Part shown: positions 6,187 through 13,597 of the stretch, piece by piece | Position numbering within the stretch: position 1 is the first letter of the stretch | Layout: every line of letters begins with the position of its first letter | NCBI RefSeq assembly: GCF_009996735.1 | Contig: NZ_JAACYI010000004.1 | Coordinates: 1-64,000, forward strand | Source: Cellulomonas sp. APG4 | GTDB lineage: Bacteria > Actinomycetota > Actinomycetes > Actinomycetales > Cellulomonadaceae | Direction: 5' to 3' | DNA: 64,000 nucleotides | Translations under genes and position numbers: made by a program | The notes under the pieces: generated by a model | Seen by the model: the letters and a program-made list of their open reading frames with translations, nothing else | Told to the model about the DNA's origin: nothing | Databases searched by the model: none

Positions 6187-6491
6187 GCACGGGCCGCGTG
6201 ATCCAGCCGTGCAAGGCCGGGTGCGGGCAGGAGATCCAGCTCGTCGTGATCATCCCGACCCGCCTGGTCCCGGGCACCGAGCGCAAGCGCATCCCGCTGG
6301 ACCTCACGTTCGACCCCGCCGACGGCCTGCCCCCATCCCACGCCATGAACTTCGGCCGCACCCGGTGCCGGCCCATCACACCTGACCACCCGATCGAGGA
6401 CCACGAGGTCCCCGCGATCACCCACTTCGCGACCTGCCCCGCACGGTCCGCTCGCACACCGGTCTCGACGGCCACGGAAGGAACACCATGA
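6183..6491 (+). CDS. Early phage zinc-knuckle protein
   Basis: 102 residues starting at a GTG in a GTGA overlap. Cysteine/histidine pairs CKAGCG near the N-terminus and HFATC near the end could bind zinc. The central part carries DLTFDPADG and RCRPI. Its stop overlaps the ATG of the first ParB-like gene. Function unknown. Confidence 0.65.
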   Translation: MSTGRVIQPCKAGCGQEIQLVVIIPTRLVPGTERKRIPLDLTFDPADGLPPSHAMNFGRTRCRPITPDHPIEDHEVPAITHFATCPARSARTPVSTATEGTP

Positions 6492-8053
6492 CCACCACCA
6501 CCACGGCGGCGAAGGCCCCCGCGAAGCGCGGTCGCCGGCCCGTGCCCGCCCCGGACACGACGTCGACGTCGACGACCGGCCTGGACGCCCTCACCACGGG
6601 CGCCCCGACGACGGCGCCGTCGTCCCTCGTCGCCCTGGACCTGGTCCACCCGCACCCGGACAACCCGCGCCGCGACCTGGGCGACCTGACCGAGCTGACC
6701 GACTCGATCCGTGCGCACGGCGTCCGTCAGAACCTCCTCCTGGTCCCCGACCCCGACCAGCCCGGCGAGTACCGCACCGTGATCGGGCACCGTCGCACGG
6801 CCGCGGCCCGCCTCGCGGGCCTGACGCACCTGCCCGCCGTCGTCGACGACACCCTCACCCCGGCCGAGCAGCTCGAGCTCATGCTCCTGGAGAACATCCA
6901 GCGCACCGACCTGACCCCCGTCGAGGAGGCCGACGGCTACCAGGGTCTCCTCGACCTCGGCGTCGACGTCGCCCAGATCTCCGCCCGCACCGGCCGCTCC
7001 GAGACCACCGTCCGTTCCCGCCTGCGCCTCGCGATGATGCCCGGCCCCGCGCGCGCCGCCGTCCACGAGCACCGCGCCACCCTCGAGGACGCCGCCGCCC
7101 TGACCGACTTCGACGACGACCCTGACACCCAGGCCGCGCTCGCGGACGTGATCGGGACCGACGACTTCGCCTACCAGCTCGCGGCCGCGCAGCGCCGCAG
7201 GACCCGACGCAAGGCGATGGAGCCGCTGCTGAAGCTGCTCCGCGCCGCGAACGCGGTCGAGCTGGCGGACGTCGACAAGGACGGCGTCCCGGCGGGCCTG
7301 GGCCGCGCGCTCGCCTACGACCCCGACGTCCGTATGCCGAGCACGCACGGCACTTCGTGGGTCACGCTCGAGCGCGCGACCGAGATCCTCGAGGAGGTCG
7401 CGGCCGGGTGGGCGTGGGCGATCCGCGGGTTCTCCGGAGACCTGTACGTGTACCGGCCGCAGAACCTCGAGGAGGTCGCGACCGAGGAGGCCCGGCCCGC
7501 GCCGGTCGACCCGCCGTGGCTGGTCGCGCAGCGTGAGCGGGACGCCGAGCGTGAGGCGGCGCGGGAGCGGTTCGCCGAGCTCGCGGACGCGACCCAGACC
7601 ACCCGGGAGGACTTCGTGCGCGGGCTCCTGGCCCGCAAGCAGCTGACCCAGGCCGAGCAGCGCGAGCTCCTCGCGTTCACCGGCTTCGAGATGCTCCTCG
7701 GCGCGTGGCTCGACGACCCCGACACGTTCGCGCCGTCGTGGCAGCACGACGACCCGGACCGCCTCGAGCGGTGGCTCGGCGTCGACCGGGACGCGATCCT
7801 CGCGCAGGCCGCGGATGACGAGGTCGACCCCGAGGACGCCGTCGACCAGGCGGTCCGCACCGCGATCGCGGACACCCCGCCCGCGCACCGCCTCCTGCTC
7901 GGCCTGGTCCTCGCGAACGAGCCCGTCACCTGGCAGGGCTGGTGGCGCCCCTACCGGGGTCTGCGCGCCTGGTACGCGCTTCTCGAGTCCCTCGGGTACG
8001 TCGTCTCCGACGCCGAGCGGACCGCCCTCGAGCCCGAGAGCCCCGAACCGTGA
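6488..8053 (+). CDS. ParB-like protein, large
   Basis: 521 residues. An N-terminal ParB/Spo0J nuclease-type domain (about residues 40-120) shows HPDNPRRDLGDLTELTDSIR, VIGHRRTAAARLAG and LMLLENIQRTDLTPVEEADG. An HTH (about 155-180, VAQISARTGRSETTVRSRL) follows. The remaining half is acidic and tryptophan-rich and specific to phage proteins. ParB-box proteins bind CTP and DNA in partitioning. In phages they are usually regulatory or of unknown role. It is followed immediately by a second, shorter ParB-like gene. No ParA is present. Confidence 0.9.
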   Translation: MTTTTTAAKAPAKRGRRPVPAPDTTSTSTTGLDALTTGAPTTAPSSLVALDLVHPHPDNPRRDLGDLTELTDSIRAHGVRQNLLLVPDPDQPGEYRTVIGHRRTAAARLAGLTHLPAVVDDTLTPAEQLELMLLENIQRTDLTPVEEADGYQGLLDLGVDVAQISARTGRSETTVRSRLRLAMMPGPARAAVHEHRATLEDAAALTDFDDDPDTQAALADVIGTDDFAYQLAAAQRRRTRRKAMEPLLKLLRAANAVELADVDKDGVPAGLGRALAYDPDVRMPSTHGTSWVTLERATEILEEVAAGWAWAIRGFSGDLYVYRPQNLEEVATEEARPAPVDPPWLVAQRERDAEREAARERFAELADATQTTREDFVRGLLARKQLTQAEQRELLAFTGFEMLLGAWLDDPDTFAPSWQHDDPDRLERWLGVDRDAILAQAADDEVDPEDAVDQAVRTAIADTPPAHRLLLGLVLANEPVTWQGWWRPYRGLRAWYALLESLGYVVSDAERTALEPESPEP

Positions 8054-8763
8054 GCGGCCACATGATCCCGCTCGAGCGGATCCACCCCCACCGCGGCAAC
8101 ATCCGCAAGGACCTGGGTGACCTGACCGAGCTCGCGACCTCGATCCGCGCTCGCGGTGTGCTGCAGCCTCTGGTGGTCGCGCAGACCGGGCGTGGGTTCG
8201 TCGTCCTCGACGGGCACCGGCGTCTCGCCGCGGCGAAGCTCGCCGGCGTCGCCACGGTGCCGTGCCTGGCGGTGAAGGCCGGCGACGACGAGCGGGACAC
8301 CGCGGTGATGCTCGCGGCGGCGATGCACAAGGCGCTCGAGCCGATCGAGCGCGCGGCCGCGTTCAAGCGTCTGCGCCGCCGTGGCCTGTCGGTGAGCGAG
8401 ATCGCGCGCCGCACCGGGTACTCGACGTCGACGGTCTCCCAGGGCCTGATGATCGCCGACCTCCCCGCCGAGGCGCAGGACATGGTCGCCGAGAAGCAGA
8501 TCACCGTCACCCAGGCCACGCAGATGGCCCGCGAGGTCCGCCGCTCCTCGACTGGCACCGCCAGCGTCCGCGCACCCCGCCCCGCCTGGTTCACCCCCGA
8601 GCACCGCCTCGCCCCGGCCGTCCGCGCCGCCTGCGGGCACACCGAGACCCGCAAGGTCCTCGGCAAGGCCGGGTGCGGGCAGTGCTGGGAGGACGCGATC
8701 CGCTTCGACGAGCGAGAGCGCGCAGCCACCCGTCAGCCCGTCACCTCGGGAGCGACCTCATGA
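8050..8763 (+). CDS. ParB-like protein, short, with zinc knuckle
   Basis: 237 residues from a GTG overlapping the previous stop. ParB box: IHPHRGNIRKDLGDLTELAT, VLDGHRRLAAAKLAG, then AAMHKALEPIERAAAFKRL. HTH: SVSEIARRTGYSTSTVSQGL. The C-terminal addition carries ACGHTET and GCGQCWE, a likely zinc site. It is clearly paralogous to the upstream ParB in its first 150 residues. The tandem pair suggests different DNA targets or a heteromeric complex. Confidence 0.88.
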   Translation: MSGHMIPLERIHPHRGNIRKDLGDLTELATSIRARGVLQPLVVAQTGRGFVVLDGHRRLAAAKLAGVATVPCLAVKAGDDERDTAVMLAAAMHKALEPIERAAAFKRLRRRGLSVSEIARRTGYSTSTVSQGLMIADLPAEAQDMVAEKQITVTQATQMAREVRRSSTGTASVRAPRPAWFTPEHRLAPAVRAACGHTETRKVLGKAGCGQCWEDAIRFDERERAATRQPVTSGATS

Positions 8764-9185
8764 CCACCACCCAGCCCACCCCCGCGACGACGCCGTCGTG
8801 GGTGCGGAGGTCGATCACCCCGTGCGTGACCGCGTCGTGCTCGTCCTGCGGTGAGCCCTACGCCGACACCTACACCGGTCACGCCCACCACTTCGCCTCG
8901 GTCGACGAGCTGACCGCGTCGCTGGCCGCGCTCGCCGCGGACTACGACCCCCCGCACACCCCGCCGTGGGTCGTGCAGGGCGCTGAGCTGCTGTGCTGGC
9001 CGTGCCGCATGAAGCGCACGTGCGCCACGCAGGGGCACCTCTGGACCTTCGTCGAGCCGGTGCACCTGCCCTCCCTCCGCGTGACCGCACCGGGCCACTG
9101 GTGGTGCACCCGCACGTGCGGGGCGACGTCGACCAGCGACCCCGCGATCGCGGTCACCCCGCTCGAGCTGGAGGCGGGCCTGTGA
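8760..9185 (+). CDS. Phage zinc-ribbon protein
   Basis: 141 residues; ATGA overlap with the short ParB. It has three cysteine pairs: CSSCGEPY near residue 27, CWPCRMKRTC in the middle and CTRTCG near the end, an architecture of treble zinc knuckles. Probably nucleic-acid or protein binding. No specific family recognised. Confidence 0.7.
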   Translation: MTTTQPTPATTPSWVRRSITPCVTASCSSCGEPYADTYTGHAHHFASVDELTASLAALAADYDPPHTPPWVVQGAELLCWPCRMKRTCATQGHLWTFVEPVHLPSLRVTAPGHWWCTRTCGATSTSDPAIAVTPLELEAGL

Positions 9186-9934
9186 GCACCGCGACGCTGT
9201 ACCTGCGCAACGGCGACCTGCGACCCGCGCTCTCCGCCGTCGTGCACCACGCCGGCGCAGACGACGACGACGTGTTCGGGCGGATCCGCATCGCCCTGGC
9301 CTACCCCACCCAGGCCGTGGTCTCCGCCGTCGACGGGTACACCGCGGCCGCGGCGTCCGTCGAGGTACCCGACGTCCTCGCCGACGAGCTGCCCGTCATC
9401 GACCTCCCCCGCGAAGCCGTGCGCGACGTCCTCGCGGTCTTCAAGCCCCCGTCGGGCAAGGACGACCGCACCCAGTGGAACGCCGAGAGCCTGCGCGTGG
9501 AGACCACCGACACCGAGGTGACCTTCACCGAGGCCGGCGCACTGATCGACGGGAAGTCCCTCACCGTCGCCCGCTGGAGCTCCCCACCCGACCGCTACCC
9601 CGACGTCCCCTCCCTCCTCGCCGGCGCGCTCGCGGTCACCGACCTCGACCCCCTCCAGGGCTTCGTGAACGCGACCCTCGTCGCCCGGTTCGTCGCAGCC
9701 GGCAAGGCCTACAGCGAGCCCCTCGTCCTGCGCCACCTGGCCCGCCCCCGCGGCTACCTCGTCAGCGTCGGCGACGTCTTCACCGGCCTGCTCCTGGGCA
9801 TCCGCGCCGACGAGGAGATGGCCCAGCGCGCCGAGGACCACCGCGACGCCTGGACCGCCGCCCTCACCCGCCTGTCCCGCGAGCCTCTCGAGGACAAGCT
9901 CCGCGCCCAAGGACTGGAGGTCGTCACCCCATGA
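9182..9934 (+). CDS. Sliding-clamp-like protein (DnaN fold)
   Basis: 250 residues. The order of signatures fits a beta-clamp domain series: VVSAVDGYTAAAASVEV (clamp ATDxYR strand), VIDLPREAVRDVLAVF, LRVETTDTEVTF, a SxxPDRYPDVPSLL segment like clamp FPDYxxL, FVNATLVARFVAAGKAY, and GYLVSVGDVFTGLLLGIR as in the clamp C-terminus. A clamp-like or clamp-competing role in DNA synthesis is likely but inferred. It is shorter than host DnaN (about 370 residues). Located in the early operon and coupled to both neighbours. Confidence 0.5.
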   Translation: MSTATLYLRNGDLRPALSAVVHHAGADDDDVFGRIRIALAYPTQAVVSAVDGYTAAAASVEVPDVLADELPVIDLPREAVRDVLAVFKPPSGKDDRTQWNAESLRVETTDTEVTFTEAGALIDGKSLTVARWSSPPDRYPDVPSLLAGALAVTDLDPLQGFVNATLVARFVAAGKAYSEPLVLRHLARPRGYLVSVGDVFTGLLLGIRADEEMAQRAEDHRDAWTAALTRLSREPLEDKLRAQGLEVVTP

Positions 9935-10062
9935 GGTACACCGTGCTCGACCACGTCGCCCGCCGAGCCCAGCGACACACCCACCCCGACGCTGGCGGAT
10001 CCGCGGAAGCCTTCGACCTGGTGCAGCGCGCGATCGCGGTCCTGCGGGGTGAGACCCGATGA
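9931..10062 (+). CDS. 43-aa J-domain core peptide
   Basis: ATG overlaps the previous stop and the TGA overlaps the next ATG, supporting translation. The peptide contains the J-domain hallmark HPD followed by AGGSAEAFDLVQRAIAVL, matching the DnaJ HPDxGGxxEAFxxVxxAYxVL pattern of helices II-III, without helix I. It may modulate host DnaK. The motif is seen; the role is inferred. Confidence 0.65.
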   Translation: MRYTVLDHVARRAQRHTHPDAGGSAEAFDLVQRAIAVLRGETR

Positions 10063-10868
10063 GTGCGTCGGCCCCGGCGTACTACAAGCGCTACCGCCTC
10101 GACGTCGCCCAGGGCGTGGACCGCAGCTACGTCGACGTCACCGTCGTGCGCGCGCACCTGCACCGGCTCCTCGCCGCTGGGATGACCCGCCGCGGCATCG
10201 CGATCGCCGCCGGCGTCTCGCCCACGACCGTGGGCCGGGTCCTGGACGGCCACTACGCCGCCTGCCAGCGCGCCGCGGCGACCCGCCTGCTCGCCGTCAC
10301 CCCGGAGCGACTCCTCACCCGCCCCGACCCCGACGGGTTCGTCCCCGCCGTCGGCGCCCGCCGTCGCATCGCCGCGCTCCTCGCCCTCGGCTGGCGCCAC
10401 GCCGACATCGAGCAGCACATGCCCACCAGGCACCGCTCGTCCGTCGTCCTGAACCAGGCCGGCCAGTGGATCACCCGCCAGACCCACGACGCCGTCACGA
10501 CCGCCTACGACGCCCTCTCCATGCGCCCCGGCCCCTCAGCCGCGACCCGAGCCCGCGCGGCCCGCCGCGGCTACGCCCCACCCCTCGCCTGGGACGACGA
10601 CACCATCGACGACCCCGCCGCCAGACCAGCCCTCGAGCACCCCGACGACGGCGACATCGACCAGGTCGCCGTCGAACGCGCGATCGCCGGCGACCTCGGT
10701 CCCGACCGCCCCCTCACACCGGCAGAACGCGCGCTCGCGGTCGCCACCCTCGCCCGCCGCGGCCACACCGACACCGACATCGCCGCCCGACTCCACATCA
10801 CCGACCGCACGGTCCTCCGCGACCGCCAGAGCAACCACATCCCATCCACCTGGAGGGCAGCGTCATGA
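10059..10868 (+). CDS. Actinophage HTH DNA-binding protein
   Basis: 269 residues with two or three HTH segments: MTRRGIAIAAGVSPTTVGRV (about 42-61), a middle helical region with ARRRIAALLALGWRHADIEQ, and a C-terminal RRGHTDTDIAARLHITDRTV. Proteins of this layout (WhiB-adjacent HTH regulators and sigma-like HTH proteins) are common in actinophage early regions. ATGA overlaps on both sides. Probable transcriptional regulator. Confidence 0.75.
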   Translation: MSASAPAYYKRYRLDVAQGVDRSYVDVTVVRAHLHRLLAAGMTRRGIAIAAGVSPTTVGRVLDGHYAACQRAAATRLLAVTPERLLTRPDPDGFVPAVGARRRIAALLALGWRHADIEQHMPTRHRSSVVLNQAGQWITRQTHDAVTTAYDALSMRPGPSAATRARAARRGYAPPLAWDDDTIDDPAARPALEHPDDGDIDQVAVERAIAGDLGPDRPLTPAERALAVATLARRGHTDTDIAARLHITDRTVLRDRQSNHIPSTWRAAS

Positions 10869-11533
10869 CCGACCCCTACACCCACCACCGCGACCAGGCC
10901 CTCACCGAGCTCACCGACGCCCGCCAGATGAACGGCCAGCCCCAGGCCGCATCCGTCGGCATCGCCCAGGTCCACGCCACCCTCGCGCTCGCGGCCGCGA
11001 CCCGGGGCGAGACGGTAACGCTTGCGGAGTACTCCGAGTCGATCGAGCTGTTCCCCCTCACCGCGTGGGAGCGGGAGCTGGACCGGCAGCGCCCGGCTGA
11101 GTACGTGTACGTCGCGTCGTCGTGGCGCAACGACCGTCAGCCCTGGGTCGTCGACGCGATCCGCGCCGCCGGGATCGGCGTGTACGACTTCAAGAACCCG
11201 GGCGAGAACGGCGGGTTCCACTGGTCCGACGTCGACCTGCAGCGCGAGCGCGACCGCAGCAGCGTCGACGACTACCTCAAGGCACTCGAGCACCCCCGCT
11301 CGATCCAGGGCTACACCTCGGACTTCGACGCGATGCAGCGCGCCGACACCTTCGTGCTCGTCCTGCCGTGCGGCCGCTCCGCGCACCTCGAACTCGGCTG
11401 GGCCGTCGGGCAGGGCAAGCGCACCGCGATCCTCCTCGAGGACCCGTGCACCCCCGAGCTGATGTACCGGATGGTCGACCACCTCGCCCGCGACGTCGAC
11501 GACCTCATGACCTGGCTGCGAGGTGACGCGTGA
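10865..11533 (+). CDS. Nucleoside 2-deoxyribosyltransferase-like protein
   Basis: 222 residues. N-terminal 75 residues are helical. The C-terminal domain is Rossmann-like: YVYVASSWRNDRQPWVVDAI, GIGVYDFKNP, DFDAMQRADTFVLVLPCGRS and AHLELGWAVGQGKRTAILL. The D-x-x-A-D and GRSAHLE-G-A-G pattern is that of nucleoside deoxyribosyltransferase-like proteins, where the glutamate is the nucleophile. It could act on nucleotides during phage DNA synthesis or in base modification. A relation to NAD-cleaving folds cannot be excluded. Confidence 0.72.
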   Translation: MTDPYTHHRDQALTELTDARQMNGQPQAASVGIAQVHATLALAAATRGETVTLAEYSESIELFPLTAWERELDRQRPAEYVYVASSWRNDRQPWVVDAIRAAGIGVYDFKNPGENGGFHWSDVDLQRERDRSSVDDYLKALEHPRSIQGYTSDFDAMQRADTFVLVLPCGRSAHLELGWAVGQGKRTAILLEDPCTPELMYRMVDHLARDVDDLMTWLRGDA

Positions 11534-11829
11534 ACGCCGCAACCCGCACCCCGTCCCGCCTGAACTGCGGGTGCATCGCGTGCCGCGCGTGCAAGGGCAC
11601 CGGCCGCGTCCACGCGCCCGACCAGCCCGTGACCCTGTGCACCAGGTGCGAGGGGTCCCGGCACTCCCGCTCGCCGCGCGTGCGCCGGGCCGCGATCTTC
11701 GGCATCAAGGTCTGGCTCGTCGCCACCCATGCCCCACACGTTCCCGGCGGCTACGTCCTCCGTGCCGCTCCCACCTGGGACGAAGCGATGGCGCTCGCGA
11801 ACCGGATTGGCGGTGGCGGCCGTGGGTGA
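11530..11829 (+). CDS. DnaJ-type zinc-finger protein
   Basis: 99 residues from a GTG overlapping the previous stop. A cysteine-rich repeat LNCGCIACRACKGTGRV...LCTRCEGS matches the CxxCxGxG modules of the DnaJ zinc domain (one canonical, one incomplete). The C-terminal half forms a small alpha/beta segment (GGYVLRAAPTWDEAMALANR). With the 43-aa J-domain core 1.5 kb upstream, it looks like half of a dispersed DnaJ. Confidence 0.7.
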   Translation: MNAATRTPSRLNCGCIACRACKGTGRVHAPDQPVTLCTRCEGSRHSRSPRVRRAAIFGIKVWLVATHAPHVPGGYVLRAAPTWDEAMALANRIGGGGRG

Positions 11830-12205
11830 CCTGACCGTGTGGAAGTTCGCCGTCCCGATCACGGACCAGCCCGTCGTGGAGATGCCGGGCTGGCCGCAGA
11901 TCCTGAGCGTCGCGGCGACGAGTCCGCGTGAGCTCGCGCTGTGGGCGGTCGTCGACCCCGACGCCGAGCCGGTGCGGCACGCGTTCGAGCTGCGCGGCAC
12001 CGGACACCCGCTCGGCCGGGTGGGATCGCACATCGCGACGATCCAGGACCCGCCCTTCGTGTGGCACCTCTTCGAGGCCGACCCCGCGGCGCCGCCAGCG
12101 TGCGGGCACTGGGTCGAGGGCCAGAACGGTGCGGTCATCCACGCCGCAGTGTTCGCGTGCCGGGTCTGCGCGGAGTACCACGGTGGGGAGGCTGGCCGTG
12201 GCTGA
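11822..12205 (+). CDS. Conserved actinophage protein (DUF7352-like)
   Basis: 127 residues using the GTG at 11822 (8-bp overlap with the previous gene; GTG 11813 is an alternative). TVWKFAVPITDQPVVEMPG, LWAVVDPDAEP, FELRGTGHPLG and VWHLFEA match a widespread actinophage family of the form TVWKFxxPxxDxxxxxMPxGAxxLxxxxQ...LWAxVDP...GTGHxxxxxxHxxTxxxxPxVWHxFE. The end has a CxxC pair. Role unknown. Confidence 0.75.
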   Translation: MGDLTVWKFAVPITDQPVVEMPGWPQILSVAATSPRELALWAVVDPDAEPVRHAFELRGTGHPLGRVGSHIATIQDPPFVWHLFEADPAAPPACGHWVEGQNGAVIHAAVFACRVCAEYHGGEAGRG

Positions 12206-12728
12206 CCGGATCCGCCTGTCGCGCAAGAAGGGCTGGCGCCTGCCCGCCGGCGCCGTGAAGGTCGACCGCACCACGGTGTACGGGAACCCGTTCAAGGCCG
12301 GCGAGCCGAACGGTCTCGGCTGGGGCCCGGTCCGCGACACCGAGCACGCCGTCTGGCTCTACCGCCACTGGCTCACCACCCCGTCCCGCTCGATCGTGTT
12401 CGAGCGCGACCGCCACGACCGCATCCTGCGCGCCCTGCCGAAGCTCACCGGGCGCGACCTCGCGTGCTGGTGCACCGCCGGCGGCGCCTGCCACGCCGAT
12501 GTTCTCCTCGAGCTCGCGAACCGCCCCGCCCTCGACCTGTACGTCGAGCTGATGCTCTCGACCTCCCTGCCCCTGACGCAAGACGAGGCCATGACCGCCG
12601 TCGGGCAGCTCGCCACCACCCGCGGCATCGACCCCGCCGACCAGGACGCGATGGCCGGCGTCGTCCTCCGCGTCACCACGGCCGGCCGGACCGGCATCGC
12701 CGCGCACCCTGACGGAGATGCCCCGTGA
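12198..12728 (+). CDS. DUF4326 protein
   Basis: 176 residues from a GTG. DUF4326 hallmarks: RIRLSRKKGWRLPAGAVKVD, VYGNPFKAGEP, LTGRDLACWCTAGGACHADV and LLELAN. The family is frequent in phages and bacteria, with a conserved W-C-x-x-x-x-x-C-H zinc-like centre. Its biochemical role is not established. The last 55 residues are an extra helical domain. Overlaps its neighbours. Confidence 0.85.
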   Translation: MADRIRLSRKKGWRLPAGAVKVDRTTVYGNPFKAGEPNGLGWGPVRDTEHAVWLYRHWLTTPSRSIVFERDRHDRILRALPKLTGRDLACWCTAGGACHADVLLELANRPALDLYVELMLSTSLPLTQDEAMTAVGQLATTRGIDPADQDAMAGVVLRVTTAGRTGIAAHPDGDAP

Positions 12729-13597
12729 GCAACGCCCGCCCGGCCGGGGCTCCCAGCCCAGATGCCGACCGTCGATGCCCTCGCGCGACGCTACTGGCCG
12801 CGGATCAGCGGGAGGACCAGCCCGGAGATCACGCTGCCCACGACGATGCCGCCGAGGCCGAAGACCAGTCGCATCTTCAGGTCCCGCGCGTGGTCCGCCA
12901 GCTCCTTGCGCGTGTGGAGGGTGTCGACTCGCAGGTGGCCTCTCCCCAAGGCACTAGATCGGAGGGCTCGATAGCGCCCCCACCCCCACCCGATGACCGC
13001 CACAGTGAGCGACCCTCCGAGCACCCGCGAAGGGAGATCGTCCAGGGCATTGACCAGCCACAGTCCCCCCACAGCGACGACCGCGGCGAGGCTCAGGCCG
13101 ACGACGCCGAGCCACCGCGCACGTGGCATCTGACGACGGCCGCCCGCCAGTACTCGCAGGGTGTGCTCCTTGAACTCCCGCTCGCATGCGTCGCCTGCCG
13201 CGATGCTGATGTAGCCGTGGTGCTGTTCGAGGATGTGGAGTTCCGAGGCCGCGCCGCCTCCGTCATGAATGCGCGCCCTGACAGTGGCGTTCGACCACGC
13301 CCCAGGCCCGATGCTGTCGATCTCGTCCCTGGCGTAGTTGCGTCCGCGCGCGCGGACGACGACATCCTCGTAGTAGGGCGTTGGCCAGTTGATGTGCACG
13401 AGTGCGTCCATCAGCTCCCTGATGTCGTCGAGCACGAGGGTGACGGGCGCAACGGACACGACACCCGGCTCCTGCGCGATGAATGGCATTCGTACATCGC
13501 TGTACGCCACCGGGCCGCAAGCCCAGTTCCACACTCGTCTGAGCACACTCGCTTCCGCCATGCGGGGACGCTAGCCGACTCGAAGGTCCACCAGTGA
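12725..13597 (+). CDS. Operon frame interrupted by antisense cargo; likely relic
   Basis: The start is a GTG in GTGA overlap with DUF4326, and the stop overlaps the GTG of the next gene (13594), as expected for a genuine operon member. However, codons from about 12791 to 13561 are the exact complement, in codon register, of a well-formed leftward membrane-protein gene. The encoded middle (His/Asp/Arg-rich) looks non-natural. Probably only the first 20 and last 10 codons belong to an ancestral small gene into which the cargo was inserted. Translation through the cargo might preserve coupling. Confidence 0.35.
   Translation: MSNARPAGAPSPDADRRCPRATLLAADQREDQPGDHAAHDDAAEAEDQSHLQVPRVVRQLLARVEGVDSQVASPQGTRSEGSIAPPPPPDDRHSERPSEHPRREIVQGIDQPQSPHSDDRGEAQADDAEPPRTWHLTTAARQYSQGVLLELPLACVACRDADVAVVLFEDVEFRGRAASVMNARPDSGVRPRPRPDAVDLVPGVVASARADDDILVVGRWPVDVHECVHQLPDVVEHEGDGRNGHDTRLLRDEWHSYIAVRHRAASPVPHSSEHTRFRHAGTLADSKVHQ
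12791..13561 (-). CDS. Cargo membrane protein with three TM helices, unknown
   Basis: 256 residues. A soluble N-terminal domain (about 1-145) with PFIAQEPGVVSVAPVTLVLD, NATVRARIHDGGGAASELHI and CEREFKEHTLRVLA precedes three transmembrane helices at about 150-170 (LGVVGLSLAAVVAVGGLWLV), 178-192 and 230-252 (LVFGLGGIVVGSVISGLVLP). The ATG at 13561 is six bases from a TAGCGT -10 box (13573-13568), so the message is probably leaderless and independent of the early operon. This is typical of lysogen-expressed cargo. An exclusion or defence function is plausible but only inferred. Confidence 0.8.
   Translation of the reverse strand: MAEASVLRRVWNWACGPVAYSDVRMPFIAQEPGVVSVAPVTLVLDDIRELMDALVHINWPTPYYEDVVVRARGRNYARDEIDSIGPGAWSNATVRARIHDGGGAASELHILEQHHGYISIAAGDACEREFKEHTLRVLAGGRRQMPRARWLGVVGLSLAAVVAVGGLWLVNALDDLPSRVLGGSLTVAVIGWGWGRYRALRSSALGRGHLRVDTLHTRKELADHARDLKMRLVFGLGGIVVGSVISGLVLPLIRGQ
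13562..13580 (-). promoter_or_regulatory. Leaderless -10 box of the antisense membrane cargo gene
   Basis: TAGCGT reads leftward at 13573-13568, six bases from the ATG at 13561. It is the same hexamer as at 2644-2649 and 37219-37224. No good -35 was found at 16-19 bp. Confidence 0.5.

Noticed and set aside
5972-7888. A 638-codon leftward frame opposite the large ParB gene
   Set aside because: Shadow of the ParB coding sequence; repetitive Gly/Arg/Val without motif or start signal.
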